From positions 84,692-148,691 of the forward strand of contig NZ_KE386795.1 in NCBI RefSeq assembly GCF_000428745.1: a DNA stretch of 64,000 nucleotides. Reading direction: 5' to 3'. Below are positions 56,413-64,000 of the stretch, piece after piece (position 1 is the first letter of the stretch; each line of letters begins with the position of its first letter). This stretch comes from Veillonella magna DSM 19857. Its GTDB lineage: Bacteria; Bacillota; Negativicutes; Veillonellales; Veillonellaceae. Below the pieces are notes generated by a model, which worked only from the letters and a program-made list of their open reading frames with translations, did no database searches and had not been told where the DNA came from. A program made the translations under genes and the position numbers.

Positions 56413-56970
56413 ATGAAGGCAGACATATTGCTGGTTGACGGATATAATGTAATTTTTGCATGGCCCGAACTCAAACGATTGAGTAAGCAATCATTATCGC
56501 ATGCGCGTAGTCGTTTGCGACATATACTGCAGAACTATGGTATGTTCAAGGGCTATTACGTTATTTTGGTATTTGACGGTAAGTATGCGGGAATGGCACC
56601 GGCGGAGGAGGAAGTGTCGCCGGACTTTTTGGAAGTGTATACGGCGGAAGGCGTGACGGCGGATTCATATATTGAAAAAGCAGTATTTATCCGTAAAAAC
56701 AGCTTCCGCAATATTTATGTGTGCACATCGGATCACGCGGAACAAAACCAGATTCTCGGTTCCGGGGGCCTTCGTATTTCCGCGCGGGAACTATTGCGGC
56801 AAGTAGAACGGGCCAAGTTGGATGAACGACGTCATTACAGACATACGCATACCGGTGACAGCGTTCGGTTGGAACGCAATGAATTCGGTCGTCTTATCGA
56901 GGGGACAAAGGCAGCCGAAGGTTGGGAAACAATGCGCCTTAACGGCAAGAAACGAGAGAACAAGGAATAG
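56413..56970 (+). CDS. NYN domain ribonuclease-like protein (YacP)
   Basis: The 185-residue protein is YacP/Rae1-like: ILLVDGYNVIFAWPELK at the N terminus with the first catalytic Asp, VFDGKYAG near 56, and a DSYIEKAVF...VCTSDHAEQN region near 87-120. Rae1 of Bacillus cleaves mRNA inside the ribosome A site. I place the start at ATG 56413, since family members begin just before ILLVDGYN; an ATG at 56380 lies inside rlmB. The ribosome site is weak. Confidence 0.87.
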   Translation: MKADILLVDGYNVIFAWPELKRLSKQSLSHARSRLRHILQNYGMFKGYYVILVFDGKYAGMAPAEEEVSPDFLEVYTAEGVTADSYIEKAVFIRKNSFRNIYVCTSDHAEQNQILGSGGLRISARELLRQVERAKLDERRHYRHTHTGDSVRLERNEFGRLIEGTKAAEGWETMRLNGKKRENKE

Positions 56971-56986
56971 TAAGTAAATACGAATG

Positions 56987-57020
56987 AACCCTTGCGTTAC
57001 GGCAAGGGTTAACGTATAAT
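56987..57020 (+). promoter_or_regulatory. sigH promoter overlapping a hairpin
   Basis: TTGCGT (56992-56997), 17 bp and TATAAT (57015-57020). A 9-bp perfect stem (56987-56995 with 57002-57010) covers the -35 and most of the spacer and could act as a weak terminator for upstream transcription. Confidence 0.65.
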
Positions 57021-57067
57021 GGAGGATGTATTGATACATCGTTCTTGTATGTAACGGAGGGCCGTAA

Positions 57068-57748
57068 ATGAGCGTGATAAGACAGCATTATGAAGGTTAT
57101 GACCGCTTTGAGGGCTTGAAGGATGAGGACATTGTCAGATATATACAGGCAACTAAAGATGAAATTGCTATAGATTTTCTTGTAGAGAAGTATAAAAATT
57201 TTGTACGAGCTCGAGCGCGGACATACTTTATTGTCGGTGCAGACAGAGAAGATTTAATTCAGGAAGGGATGATTGGTCTTTATAAGGCCATGCGTGATTT
57301 TAAAGCCGATCGCACCGCATCGTTTAGGGCATTTGCCGAATTGTGTATTGTACGACAAATTATTACAGCAATAAAAACAGCGACGCGGCAAAAGCACATT
57401 CCTCTGAATTCATATGTATCTCTCAATACCCCGATTTACACGGATGAGTCGGAACGTAAATTGGAGGATGTCATTTCCGAAGGACAAGTAGCCAGTCCGG
57501 AAGAGGAAATGATAAACCACGAGGACTTGGTAGCTATGGAAAATTCCATCGGTATCATCCTCAGTAAATTCGAAGCTCGGGTAATGACGGCCTATTTAGA
57601 CGGGAAAAGTTATCAGGAAATCGGTGAAGAGGTAGGACGCAGTGTCAAGTCCATCGACAATGCTCTGCAACGGGCTAAGCGCAAGTTGGAGCAACATTGG
57701 GGAATTCACCATAAAAATAAAGGCGCGGCAGCCGGTAAGGAAGGATGA
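57068..57748 (+). CDS. sigH: RNA polymerase sigma factor SigH
   Basis: The 226-residue sigma-70 family protein has regions 2 (DREDLIQEGMIGLYKAMRDF near 58) and 4 (YQEIGEEVGRSVKSIDNALQRAKRKL near 180) and corresponds to Bacillus SigH/Spo0H by sequence and place after yacP. In Bacillus SigH drives early stationary phase, competence and sporulation genes. The function in this probably non-sporulating lineage is open. It overlaps secG by 4 bp. Confidence 0.92.
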   Translation: MSVIRQHYEGYDRFEGLKDEDIVRYIQATKDEIAIDFLVEKYKNFVRARARTYFIVGADREDLIQEGMIGLYKAMRDFKADRTASFRAFAELCIVRQIITAIKTATRQKHIPLNSYVSLNTPIYTDESERKLEDVISEGQVASPEEEMINHEDLVAMENSIGIILSKFEARVMTAYLDGKSYQEIGEEVGRSVKSIDNALQRAKRKLEQHWGIHHKNKGAAAGKEG

Positions 57749-57990
57749 ACGAAGTGAAAAGCTTTTTGATGTTTGCAGAGGTAATCGTTTCTGTATTATT
57801 AATTGTGGTAGTGGTGATGCAGTCAAGCAAGAGTGCAGGCATGGGCGGTGCTGTATCGGGCGCGGCTGATTCCGTGTTTGGCGGTAAAGCACGCGGCATT
57901 GACGGATTTTTATCCAAATGCACTATCGTGTTGGCGGTTATTTTTGCCGTGTTGAGCCTTGTATTAGGGTTCTTATTAAACCAATATTAA
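57745..57990 (+). CDS. secG: Preprotein translocase subunit SecG
   Basis: The 81-residue protein has two membrane helices (about 8-26 and 58-78) with a glycine-rich loop (GMGGAVSGAADSVFGG) between, as in SecG. It is a nonessential part of the SecYEG channel. It overlaps sigH by 4 bp (ATGA) and a hairpin lies behind it. Confidence 0.93.
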   Translation: MNEVKSFLMFAEVIVSVLLIVVVVMQSSKSAGMGGAVSGAADSVFGGKARGIDGFLSKCTIVLAVIFAVLSLVLGFLLNQY

Positions 57991-57996
57991 TAGGAG

Positions 57997-58022
57997 GGCC
58001 TGCGTATGCGGGTCTTTTTTTA
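57997..58022 (+). terminator. Terminator-like hairpin after secG
   Basis: A 7-bp stem with two G-U pairs (57997-58003 with 58008-58014), GTAT loop and seven T residues. Confidence 0.75.
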
Positions 58023-58043
58023 TAGAAAGCGAGACGACAGTAT

Positions 58044-60389
58044 ATGCGAGAGGCAATAGACAGACAAGAAATAAAAGAGCAGTTGCTCACTTTTTATAAA
58101 GACATTGCACCGGAAGCCTATCATGTGGAGGATGCAGCGTATATGCTGGGCATGAAAAGCGCCGATGAAGTAGCGGCCTTTATGGATGCCGTGGATGAAG
58201 CAAAGCGGGACGGGCTATTGATGACAAAGGACGGAGAGTATTATAGGTATGCGCCGGCAGTGGCCAAAGGAATGATGGCAGAAGGAATTTATAAAAGCTA
58301 TCGCAAGAGCTTTGGCTTTGTGGTAGGTCCCAATTTGGAAGAGGATATTCATATTTCCGAAGAACATCGTCACGGAGCTATGCAGAACGACAAGGTGCGA
58401 GTGCGGATTATCGGAGCCGAGAAGGGACGACGCCGAGAAGGTGAAATCGTAGCGATTATCGAACGAGCCAATACGATTATTGTTGGTACTTACGATCGCC
58501 AGAAAAAATTTGGCTTTGTGAAACCTGACGATGAACGGATTACCGAGGATATTTATATCAGCCTGGATCATGCGCTGGATGCACGCAGCGGTGCTAAAGT
58601 GGCGGTGGAAATTATTAAATGGCCGGAAGGCAATGAATTGCCGGAAGGACGTATTACTGCCGTACTCGGCTATGAAGGTGATAAGGGTCTTGACATTAAT
58701 TGCATTATGGCACAGCATAAGATCCCCTTTGCTTTCCCCGAAGATGTACTGAAGGAAACGGAGTCTATCAGCATGACCGTTCTGCCGGAAAAGGGTCGAT
58801 TGGATTTACGGAACGAACCGATGGTTACCATTGACGGCGAAGATGCGAAAGACTTGGATGATGCGGTCAGTGTTAAGCGCTTGCCTAACGGACATTGTCA
58901 GCTGGGTGTTCACATTGCGGATGTAAGCAACTATGTGGTGGCGAATACGGCGATCGATCGCGAAGCGTACAGCCGTGGTACCAGTGTGTACTTGGTTGAC
59001 CGTGTAGTACCGATGTTACCGACGATTTTATCCAACGGAATTTGTAGTTTAAATGCCGGTGAAGACCGTTATGCCATGAGTTGCATTATGGAAATCGATG
59101 ACGATGGTACTGTGGTGGAATCAACTATCAGTCCTTCGGTTATTCGGGTTGACCGACGCTGTAGCTATCGCGAAATTTACCAAGCCTTGGAAGAAGACAT
59201 TATTCCGGACACCTTAGTCCCGCTGATGCCGATGGTAAAAGAGCTGCGGAATGTGGCCGAAACATTGATGGACATGCGTCATCGGCGCGGTGCTATCAAT
59301 TTTGAGTTCCCGGAATTTAAAATTATTCTTGACGGTGACGGTACGCCACTGCGCATCGTTAAACGGGAACGGACGATTGCGGAAAAAATCATCGAAGAAT
59401 GTATGCTGATTGCCAACGAAACGGTAGCTTGCTATCTGCGTGATCACGCGCCGGCCTCGGTGTATCGTATTCATGAAACGCCGAATGCGGAAAAACTGGC
59501 AGCACTACAAAACGTATTGCAGTATCTGGGACGTAATGAACGCTTTACCGAAGATGTGACGCCGAAGGATGTACAGAAATTTTTGGAAAGCGTCAGCGGT
59601 GAAGACATTGAGCAGGTTGCCCAGGTCATGACACTTCGCTCCATGCAGCAGGCGCGTTACTCTGCCAACAATGCAGGACATTTCGGTTTGGCGTCGGAAT
59701 GCTATACGCATTTTACATCGCCGATTCGCCGTTACCCTGATTTGATGGTGCACCGTTTGCTGAAAAAAACGATGCATTGGCATGACGGCTACAGCAAGCG
59801 CGATGACGATATAGCGTATTTGGCAGAAGCAGCCGAACACTGCTCCATGCAGGAACAGGTAGCGGTGGAAGCCGAACGCGATACGGATGATTTGAAAAAA
59901 GTACAATATATGGAACGCTATGTCGGTGAGGTATTTACAGGACGAATTAATTCTATTACCGGATTTGGGATGTTCGTCGAATTGGAGAATGGCATTGACG
60001 GATTGGTACACGTATCCATGATGGAAGATGACCACTACTTCTTTGATGAAGATCACTTCCTATTGGTAGGACGTCGCACGGGCAAACAATATCACCTGGG
60101 ACAGGAAGTAACGGTTACGCTGATTAAGGCAGACACGGAACGACGCCAAATTGATTTTGTCCTCGGCGAAGTAGAAAACTTAGCCGCCTTGCAACGACGT
60201 TGGCTGGATAAAAGTATGAAGCGCGACAGTCAGGCCGGTCGCAAGAAAGGTAATGCCGGGTCATCTGCCGGGGGTAGGAGCAAAGCTAAGAAGAGTCGCA
60301 ACGGTAAATCCGGCAGCGGGAAAGGAAAAAAGAAAAAGGCCCATGCATCGCGTAAGCGTAATCGCAGTAAAGGAAAACATAGAAAATAG
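58044..60389 (+). CDS. rnr: Ribonuclease R
   Basis: RNase R is a processive 3'-5' exonuclease that degrades structured RNA and works with tmRNA in quality control. The 781-residue protein has a helical N terminus, cold-shock domains (about 80-230), the RNB catalytic domain (DGEDAKDLDDAVS with the Asp cluster near 270), S1 (about 630-710) and a 70-residue tail rich in Lys, Arg, Ser and Gly. It lies between secG and smpB-ssrA, a functionally coherent set. Confidence 0.96.
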   Translation: MREAIDRQEIKEQLLTFYKDIAPEAYHVEDAAYMLGMKSADEVAAFMDAVDEAKRDGLLMTKDGEYYRYAPAVAKGMMAEGIYKSYRKSFGFVVGPNLEEDIHISEEHRHGAMQNDKVRVRIIGAEKGRRREGEIVAIIERANTIIVGTYDRQKKFGFVKPDDERITEDIYISLDHALDARSGAKVAVEIIKWPEGNELPEGRITAVLGYEGDKGLDINCIMAQHKIPFAFPEDVLKETESISMTVLPEKGRLDLRNEPMVTIDGEDAKDLDDAVSVKRLPNGHCQLGVHIADVSNYVVANTAIDREAYSRGTSVYLVDRVVPMLPTILSNGICSLNAGEDRYAMSCIMEIDDDGTVVESTISPSVIRVDRRCSYREIYQALEEDIIPDTLVPLMPMVKELRNVAETLMDMRHRRGAINFEFPEFKIILDGDGTPLRIVKRERTIAEKIIEECMLIANETVACYLRDHAPASVYRIHETPNAEKLAALQNVLQYLGRNERFTEDVTPKDVQKFLESVSGEDIEQVAQVMTLRSMQQARYSANNAGHFGLASECYTHFTSPIRRYPDLMVHRLLKKTMHWHDGYSKRDDDIAYLAEAAEHCSMQEQVAVEAERDTDDLKKVQYMERYVGEVFTGRINSITGFGMFVELENGIDGLVHVSMMEDDHYFFDEDHFLLVGRRTGKQYHLGQEVTVTLIKADTERRQIDFVLGEVENLAALQRRWLDKSMKRDSQAGRKKGNAGSSAGGRSKAKKSRNGKSGSGKGKKKKAHASRKRNRSKGKHRK

Positions 60390-60465
60390 TTGAAAGCATA
60401 AAAAGAATTGAACGCATGAAAAGGGAATAAAAATATAGAAAAGAATTGAAACAGGAGGGATACCA

Positions 60466-60942
60466 TTGGCAAAGACAAAGAAGGACAGTACCAGCTTAAT
60501 TGCGGATAATCGCAAGGCACGTCATGATTATCATATTCATGAAACCTATGAAGCCGGCATTGCCCTAACCGGGACAGAGGTAAAATCGATTCGCCAAGGT
60601 CGACTCAATTTGAAGGACAGCTTTTGCGGTATTGAAAATGGAGAGCTCTTTCTCTATCAGGCACATATTAGCCATTACGAACAGGGCAATCAATTCAATC
60701 ATGAACCGGAACGGACACGTAAGCTATTAATGCATAAGGCGGAAATTCATAAATTGTTGGGGCAGGTCAAAGAGAAGGGCTTCTCTTTAGTGCCGTTGAA
60801 TTTTCACTATAGTCATGGCTTGATTAAAGTTACCGTAGGTCTTGTGACAGGGAAAAAGAATTATGATAAGCGACAGGATATGGCGGAACGAGATGCGAAG
60901 CGTGATATTCAGCGGCGCATGAAAGAACAAGATCGCTATTAA
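60466..60942 (+). CDS. smpB: SsrA-binding protein SmpB
   Basis: SmpB brings tmRNA to stalled ribosomes. The 158-residue protein has IADNRKARHDYHIHETYEAGIALTGTEVKSIR at the N terminus, GKKNYDKR and the C-terminal basic tail. The start is TTG 60466, with AGGAGGG 7 bases before it; there is no better start. It lies directly ahead of the tmRNA gene. Confidence 0.97.
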   Translation: MAKTKKDSTSLIADNRKARHDYHIHETYEAGIALTGTEVKSIRQGRLNLKDSFCGIENGELFLYQAHISHYEQGNQFNHEPERTRKLLMHKAEIHKLLGQVKEKGFSLVPLNFHYSHGLIKVTVGLVTGKKNYDKRQDMAERDAKRDIQRRMKEQDRY

Positions 60943-60951
60943 TTAAAATAA

Positions 60952-60981
60952 TTGACAAGCTAATGAGGTATTGCGTATAAT
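60952..60981 (+). promoter_or_regulatory. Promoter of ssrA
   Basis: TTGACA (60952-60957), 18 bp and TATAAT (60976-60981), both perfect consensus boxes, just downstream of smpB. The mature tmRNA start is about 30 bases downstream, so a short 5' leader is removed by RNase P. Confidence 0.85.
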
Positions 60982-61011
60982 AAAGTTTGCACATGATATG
61001 TGCGTACTCGC

Positions 61012-61355
61012 GGGGACGTAATGGTTTCGACAGGGATGCGTGTATCATGGATAGCGAGCCGGCGTTCCATTAGGCCGTTAAACGGTGGAACCTTTAAATT
61101 AAACGCAAAAGAAAACTTTGCATTAGCTGCATAAGCTACGTCTTACCTCTCTTCGCCCGTGAGAGGGGATAAGGCGTCAAACTACGGGCTGGTTTAACTC
61201 ACTTGCTCAAATGAGTTAAATAAGATTCCTTGAGCTGGGACAGTGTAGTTTGTCGTTGTACAATAGCTGTCTGAGATTTAAAACAGCGACTGCGCTCGGA
61301 GAAGTCCTTGGGGCACCGTTTTTGGACAGGGGTTCGATTCCCCTCGTCTCCACCA
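61012..61355 (+). ncRNA. ssrA: Transfer-messenger RNA
   Basis: The 5' end GGGGACGTAATGGTTTCGAC and the 3' end GGTTCGATTCCCCTCGTCTCC plus ACCA form the tRNA-like acceptor (GGGGACG with CGTCTCC) and T arm, with CCA encoded. The tag reading frame at 61105-61134 reads AKENFALAA then TAA, ending in the ALAA degradation signal. The RNA rescues stalled ribosomes with SmpB. Size of 344 bases is ordinary. It is a one-piece gene. Confidence 0.96.
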
Positions 61356-61492
61356 CATGCTTGGTCGGTTTTGCGAAATGTGTTAATCATGGAGAAATAT
61401 CGGCCAAATACATTCCATTATACTGTGAGAGGTAGCATTTAATATTAAATTTTTAATTACCTCAATTTTTTCCCCCTCGCTATCCTCTCAGC

Positions 61493-61530
61493 AAAACAAG
61501 CCACTATGTAAGTAGTGGCTTGTTTTGTTA
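61493..61530 (+). terminator. Terminator after ssrA
   Basis: A 14-bp perfect stem (61493-61506 with 61513-61526), loop TGTAAG, followed by GTTA. It lies about 140 bp behind the tmRNA 3' end. The DNA between, 61356-61492, is AT-rich and shows a partial GAGAGGTAGC/GCTATCCTCTC inverted repeat but no gene. Confidence 0.85.
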
Positions 61531-61602
61531 TATACCGTAATTTACGAAGAATGCCGAGTTTGGATTATCGTAGTGGCTCCGGTTGAAATCCGGATAACTC
61601 TT

Positions 61603-61634
61603 TTGTTAACTTTGGTGTAGTATACAGTTGACTA
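61603..61634 (+). promoter_or_regulatory. Candidate BirA operator
   Basis: TTGTTAAC (61603-61610), 16 bp, then GTTGACTA (61627-61634). The consensus for Firmicutes BirA sites is TTGTTAACC, about 15 bases, GGTTAACAA. The left half is perfect over eight bases and the right half has two mismatches. It overlaps the -35 of the promoter in front of a bioY-containing operon, the expected place for biotin-responsive repression. BirA binding is inference. Confidence 0.6.
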
Positions 61635-61656
61635 ATGTATATATATCTTCTATAAT
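61628..61656 (+). promoter_or_regulatory. Promoter of the hydratase-bioY-thiolase operon
   Basis: TTGACT (61628-61633), 17 bp and TATAAT (61651-61656). The -35 is inside the right half of the candidate BirA operator. Confidence 0.75.
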
Positions 61657-61691
61657 CGAAACGTAGAAATCAAAATTGAGGAGGGACAGCG

Positions 61692-62366
61692 GTGTATACA
61701 TTGTTTCGTGCTATGACGGCAGCGGATATACCGAAGGACGTTGTTATTGCTTCTTTGGCATGGCGGCAACACAATCCGTCTCGTGCCGGAGTCTATGACA
61801 AAAGTCCGGAAACGAAGGTGCGTTGTCGTGGAAATCGCTACCGTTTCTTTGCTGTCGATGATGAGGGAAGCTTGGAGGCTGTCTTAGTGCCCTATGATTC
61901 TTCACGCACGATTCTTCCGACGAGTACTGCTGATGTAACAAGCGTAGGCGATACCGAGCAGTTGATACGCTGGCGTTCCTTTTCGCCAACGGTGGTACAT
62001 GCGTTTACCGAAGCGGTAGGCGATGCCAATCCCATTCACCGAGACGACTGCTGTATTGTGCCGGGGTGCTTATTGCTGGCTGCTTTTTACGAAGACTGGC
62101 CATCGGTAATACGTGGGAATAAGGAAAACGAGGCACGGCAGGAAGGCGATACACTTGGCACTGATATAGTGGGGAATGAGACGGTTTGCGGTAATACAAA
62201 AATACCATCAACAAAGGATACCATCAAGGAGATCCGTATCCGTTTTCGCAATCCCGTGTACGGGGATACACCGTTGTTTCTCCGAAGTGAGGGACCCACA
62301 GACTATACGGTGATTACTGCAGATGGACTGCGGCTGTTTGATGTGGTGGTTACTGTATCGGCATAG
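61692..62366 (+). CDS. MaoC/R-specific hydratase-like hot-dog protein
   Basis: The 224-residue protein has an N-terminal region of about 95 residues of unknown fold, then the MaoC-type segment FSPTVVHAFTEAVGDANPIHRDD (97-119), with the Asp-x4-His catalytic pair, and VPGCLLLAAF. (R)-specific enoyl-CoA hydratases use this pair to add or remove water at a 3-hydroxyacyl thioester. The C-terminal FRNPVYGDTPLFLR stretch fits the hot-dog sheet. Overall it is divergent. GTG 61692 follows GAGGAGGGA. It heads the bioY operon, so an acyl-thioester in biotin precursor metabolism is possible. Confidence 0.72.
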   Translation: MYTLFRAMTAADIPKDVVIASLAWRQHNPSRAGVYDKSPETKVRCRGNRYRFFAVDDEGSLEAVLVPYDSSRTILPTSTADVTSVGDTEQLIRWRSFSPTVVHAFTEAVGDANPIHRDDCCIVPGCLLLAAFYEDWPSVIRGNKENEARQEGDTLGTDIVGNETVCGNTKIPSTKDTIKEIRIRFRNPVYGDTPLFLRSEGPTDYTVITADGLRLFDVVVTVSA

Positions 62367-62419
62367 GATAGGTTCTTGACGTAGCAATTAAAAATAAATG
62401 AAGAAGGAAGTAGAGCTAG

Positions 62420-62935
62420 ATGAGTGATGTACGTAAATTGACAAAAATGGCGCTTTTGGTAGCGTTAATGTGTATTTCGGCGTATATTTCGTTTCCCTTG
62501 CCCTTTACACCGGCGATGGTTACGGCATTAACATTGGTTATGTGCTTGGTGGCCTTTATGCTGCCGCCGAAGGAAGCTTTCATTGTACTTTGTGTCTATG
62601 TGTTGCTGGGAGCGGTAGGCTTACCGGTATATGTAGGCGGTACGGGTGGTTTGGGCAAGCTGTTCGGACCGACCGGCGGTTTTATTTGGGGTTGGCCGGT
62701 AGCGTATACATTGCTGAGTATTTGCAAAGGTAAAACCGTATCCTTTTGGAGTTATGCATGGCGCGCCTGCGTCATTACGATTCCCATTACCTACGCGTTT
62801 GGTATTGCCGGCGGTATGATTGTAACAGGAATCGGATTTAACGCAGCCTTAGCCGGTTATGCGTTGCCTTTTATTCCCGGGGATGTTTTCAAATGCCTGG
62901 TGGCTTCGTGGTTAGCTACAAAAATTAGATTGTAA
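62420..62935 (+). CDS. bioY: Biotin transporter BioY (ECF S component)
   Basis: BioY binds biotin and works alone or with an ECF EcfAAT module. The 171-residue protein has about six membrane segments and the family pattern: FPLPFTPAMVTALTLV near 25, YVGGTGGLGKLFGPTGGFIWGWP near 72-95 and PFIPGDVFKCLVASWLATKI at the end. Genes for the ECF ATPases are not in the window. It lies 53 bp after the hydratase-like gene and 35 bp before the thiolase gene. Confidence 0.93.
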   Translation: MSDVRKLTKMALLVALMCISAYISFPLPFTPAMVTALTLVMCLVAFMLPPKEAFIVLCVYVLLGAVGLPVYVGGTGGLGKLFGPTGGFIWGWPVAYTLLSICKGKTVSFWSYAWRACVITIPITYAFGIAGGMIVTGIGFNAALAGYALPFIPGDVFKCLVASWLATKIRL

Positions 62936-62970
62936 ACAAAATGTAACAGATCGCAAGAGGAGGAAACGTT

Positions 62971-64000
62971 GTGAGTAACGGTAACAAGACTTCTTGTCGC
63001 GACGTATATATCATGGGCGGCCTTAGGTCGCCCATTGGTGTATATAGAGGACAATATAAGACAACGCCGCCGGAAGTATTGGGAGCGGCAGTGATTGATG
63101 CATTGCTGGAGCGCACCGGTTATACGACGGTGGATCGTGTCTATTGTGGCAATGCCGTAGCCGGCGGAGGAAATATAGGGCGTCTTACTGCATTGCTTTC
63201 ATCATTGCCGGAAACAGTACCGGCCGTAACGGTGGATATGCAATGCGCTTCGGCCGGCGGTGCCTTGGAATGGGCGTACAGCGGTATACGAGCCGGGTTG
63301 TACGATACCGTTTTGGCCGGTGGGACTGAAAGTAGTTCGCTGCAACCGCTGCGTACCTATGGGGACGATGATTATCGGGAAGGCTCGTACCGCGTGGCAC
63401 AGTTTTCGCCGCACGAGCGAGATGAGCTGGCCATGCTCAAAGGGGCGGAGCGTACCATGCAGAAATATCAGGTAAGGACCGATGATTTGACGCCGTGGAT
63501 ATTGCGCAGTCATCAGCGTGCCGTGCTGGCTGAGAAAGAAGGCTATCTACAATCATACAAACTTGACGGCGAAGACATGGAACGGCGCATAGCGCTTGTA
63601 AGTAAGGCCTATGGCATACCGCAGCCGATATTAACGCATACGCCGGTTGATGAATGCATTCGGCCGCGTATGTCGGAGCGTTTGTTACAACGAATGCCGT
63701 CTCTTTTGGGACCGAATACGCTGACTACGGCGGGGAATGCTTGTCTTACGCATGATGGAGCGGCCTTTCTTTTACTGGGGACACAGCCCTCAAGATATCG
63801 AATGACAGCGGTTACAGCATGGGCAGGCAATCCTTTGTACAGTCCGGAAGGTGCTATGGAAGCAACGGAACAATTGTTGACGCAAACGGGACTGACCATG
63901 GAAGCAATAGATGCAGTGGAGTGGAACGAAGCCTTTGCAGTGATTGATGTATTGTTCGGTCGGCGGTACGGAACATACACGGAACGCTATAACCGTTGCG
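62971..64000 (+). CDS. Thiolase family protein, C terminus outside window
   Basis: From GTG 62971 the frame stays open for 343 codons to the window edge; AGAGGAGG lies 7-10 bases upstream. The acyl-accepting cysteine is in DMQCASAGGALE (Cys92). The TAGNACLTHDGAA stretch near 250 and EWNEAFAV near 325 are typical thiolase elements. The final catalytic Cys and GGHPxG motif lie outside. It would condense or cleave 3-ketoacyl-CoA. The bioY-thiolase pair matches the Bacillus yhfU-yhfT-yhfS biotin regulon genes, where YhfS is a thiolase and YhfT an acyl-CoA ligase; a ligase gene may follow beyond the window. Confidence 0.9.
   Translation, partial: MSNGNKTSCRDVYIMGGLRSPIGVYRGQYKTTPPEVLGAAVIDALLERTGYTTVDRVYCGNAVAGGGNIGRLTALLSSLPETVPAVTVDMQCASAGGALEWAYSGIRAGLYDTVLAGGTESSSLQPLRTYGDDDYREGSYRVAQFSPHERDELAMLKGAERTMQKYQVRTDDLTPWILRSHQRAVLAEKEGYLQSYKLDGEDMERRIALVSKAYGIPQPILTHTPVDECIRPRMSERLLQRMPSLLGPNTLTTAGNACLTHDGAAFLLLGTQPSRYRMTAVTAWAGNPLYSPEGAMEATEQLLTQTGLTMEAIDAVEWNEAFAVIDVLFGRRYGTYTERYNRC

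Noticed and set aside
58215-58718. 167-residue minus-strand frame inside rnr
   Set aside because: It is antisense to a conserved gene and shows no protein family features.

Overview
The window looks like chromosome from a diderm Firmicute of the class Negativicutes, most likely the Veillonellaceae (Veillonella-like). Two signals lead to this. Typical Firmicutes genes and order are present (ctsR-mcsA-mcsB-clpC-radA, Mini-RNase III, sigH, a cysS T-box, an ATT-started infC behind an attenuator). A complete ADP-heptose and heptosyltransferase set for lipopolysaccharide inner core is also present. Pyruvate carboxylase, a dicarboxylate carrier, a glutamate symporter and the PE pathway (pssA, psd) suit an organic-acid-using anaerobe. 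The genus is inference; the class is well supported. No rRNA, tRNA or CRISPR was found; tmRNA is the one stable RNA gene.

Layout: 1-1065 holds the 5' part of an IS1249-type (IS256 superfamily) transposase, cut by the window edge, with its end. 1194-5378 has gltS (minus strand), a polysaccharide deacetylase, the infC-rpmI-rplT operon and a tautomerase. 5463-12493 is a nucleotide and envelope block (guaB, WecG/TagA-type glycosyltransferase, psd, pssA, GT2, surE, PAP2, TVP38). 12620-22342 holds an aminotransferase, Mrp ATPase, a DASS carrier, an M18 aminopeptidase, an unknown membrane protein and pyc. 22616-24737 is an unusual FrhB-like/DUF535 pair. 24780-35017 is a very compact twelve-gene run: nrdR, M19 dipeptidase, gmhA, hldE, hldD, gmhB, two heptosyltransferases, an exonuclease, a second M18 aminopeptidase, an orphan protein and an ArsC/Spx-like protein. 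35098-41684 has a TrpXYZ-like ABC importer, rpsO, pnp, dut and ferritin.

42046-61355 joins two blocks known from Bacillus: ctsR-mcsA-mcsB-clpC-radA-yacL-ispDF-gltX-pepT-cysS-mrnC-rlmB-yacP-sigH, followed directly by secG-rnr-smpB-ssrA. disA and cysE, found in this block in Bacillus, are absent, and IspD and IspF are one polypeptide. The ctsR promoter carries a clear operator.

61603-64000 is the most intriguing part. A BirA-like operator overlaps a sigma-A promoter in front of a MaoC/R-hydratase-like gene, bioY and a thiolase that runs off the window. This extends the bioY-thiolase association known from the Bacillus biotin regulon and suggests a route to, or use of, a pimeloyl-type biotin precursor. 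Biotin is also the cofactor of the pyruvate carboxylase encoded in this window.
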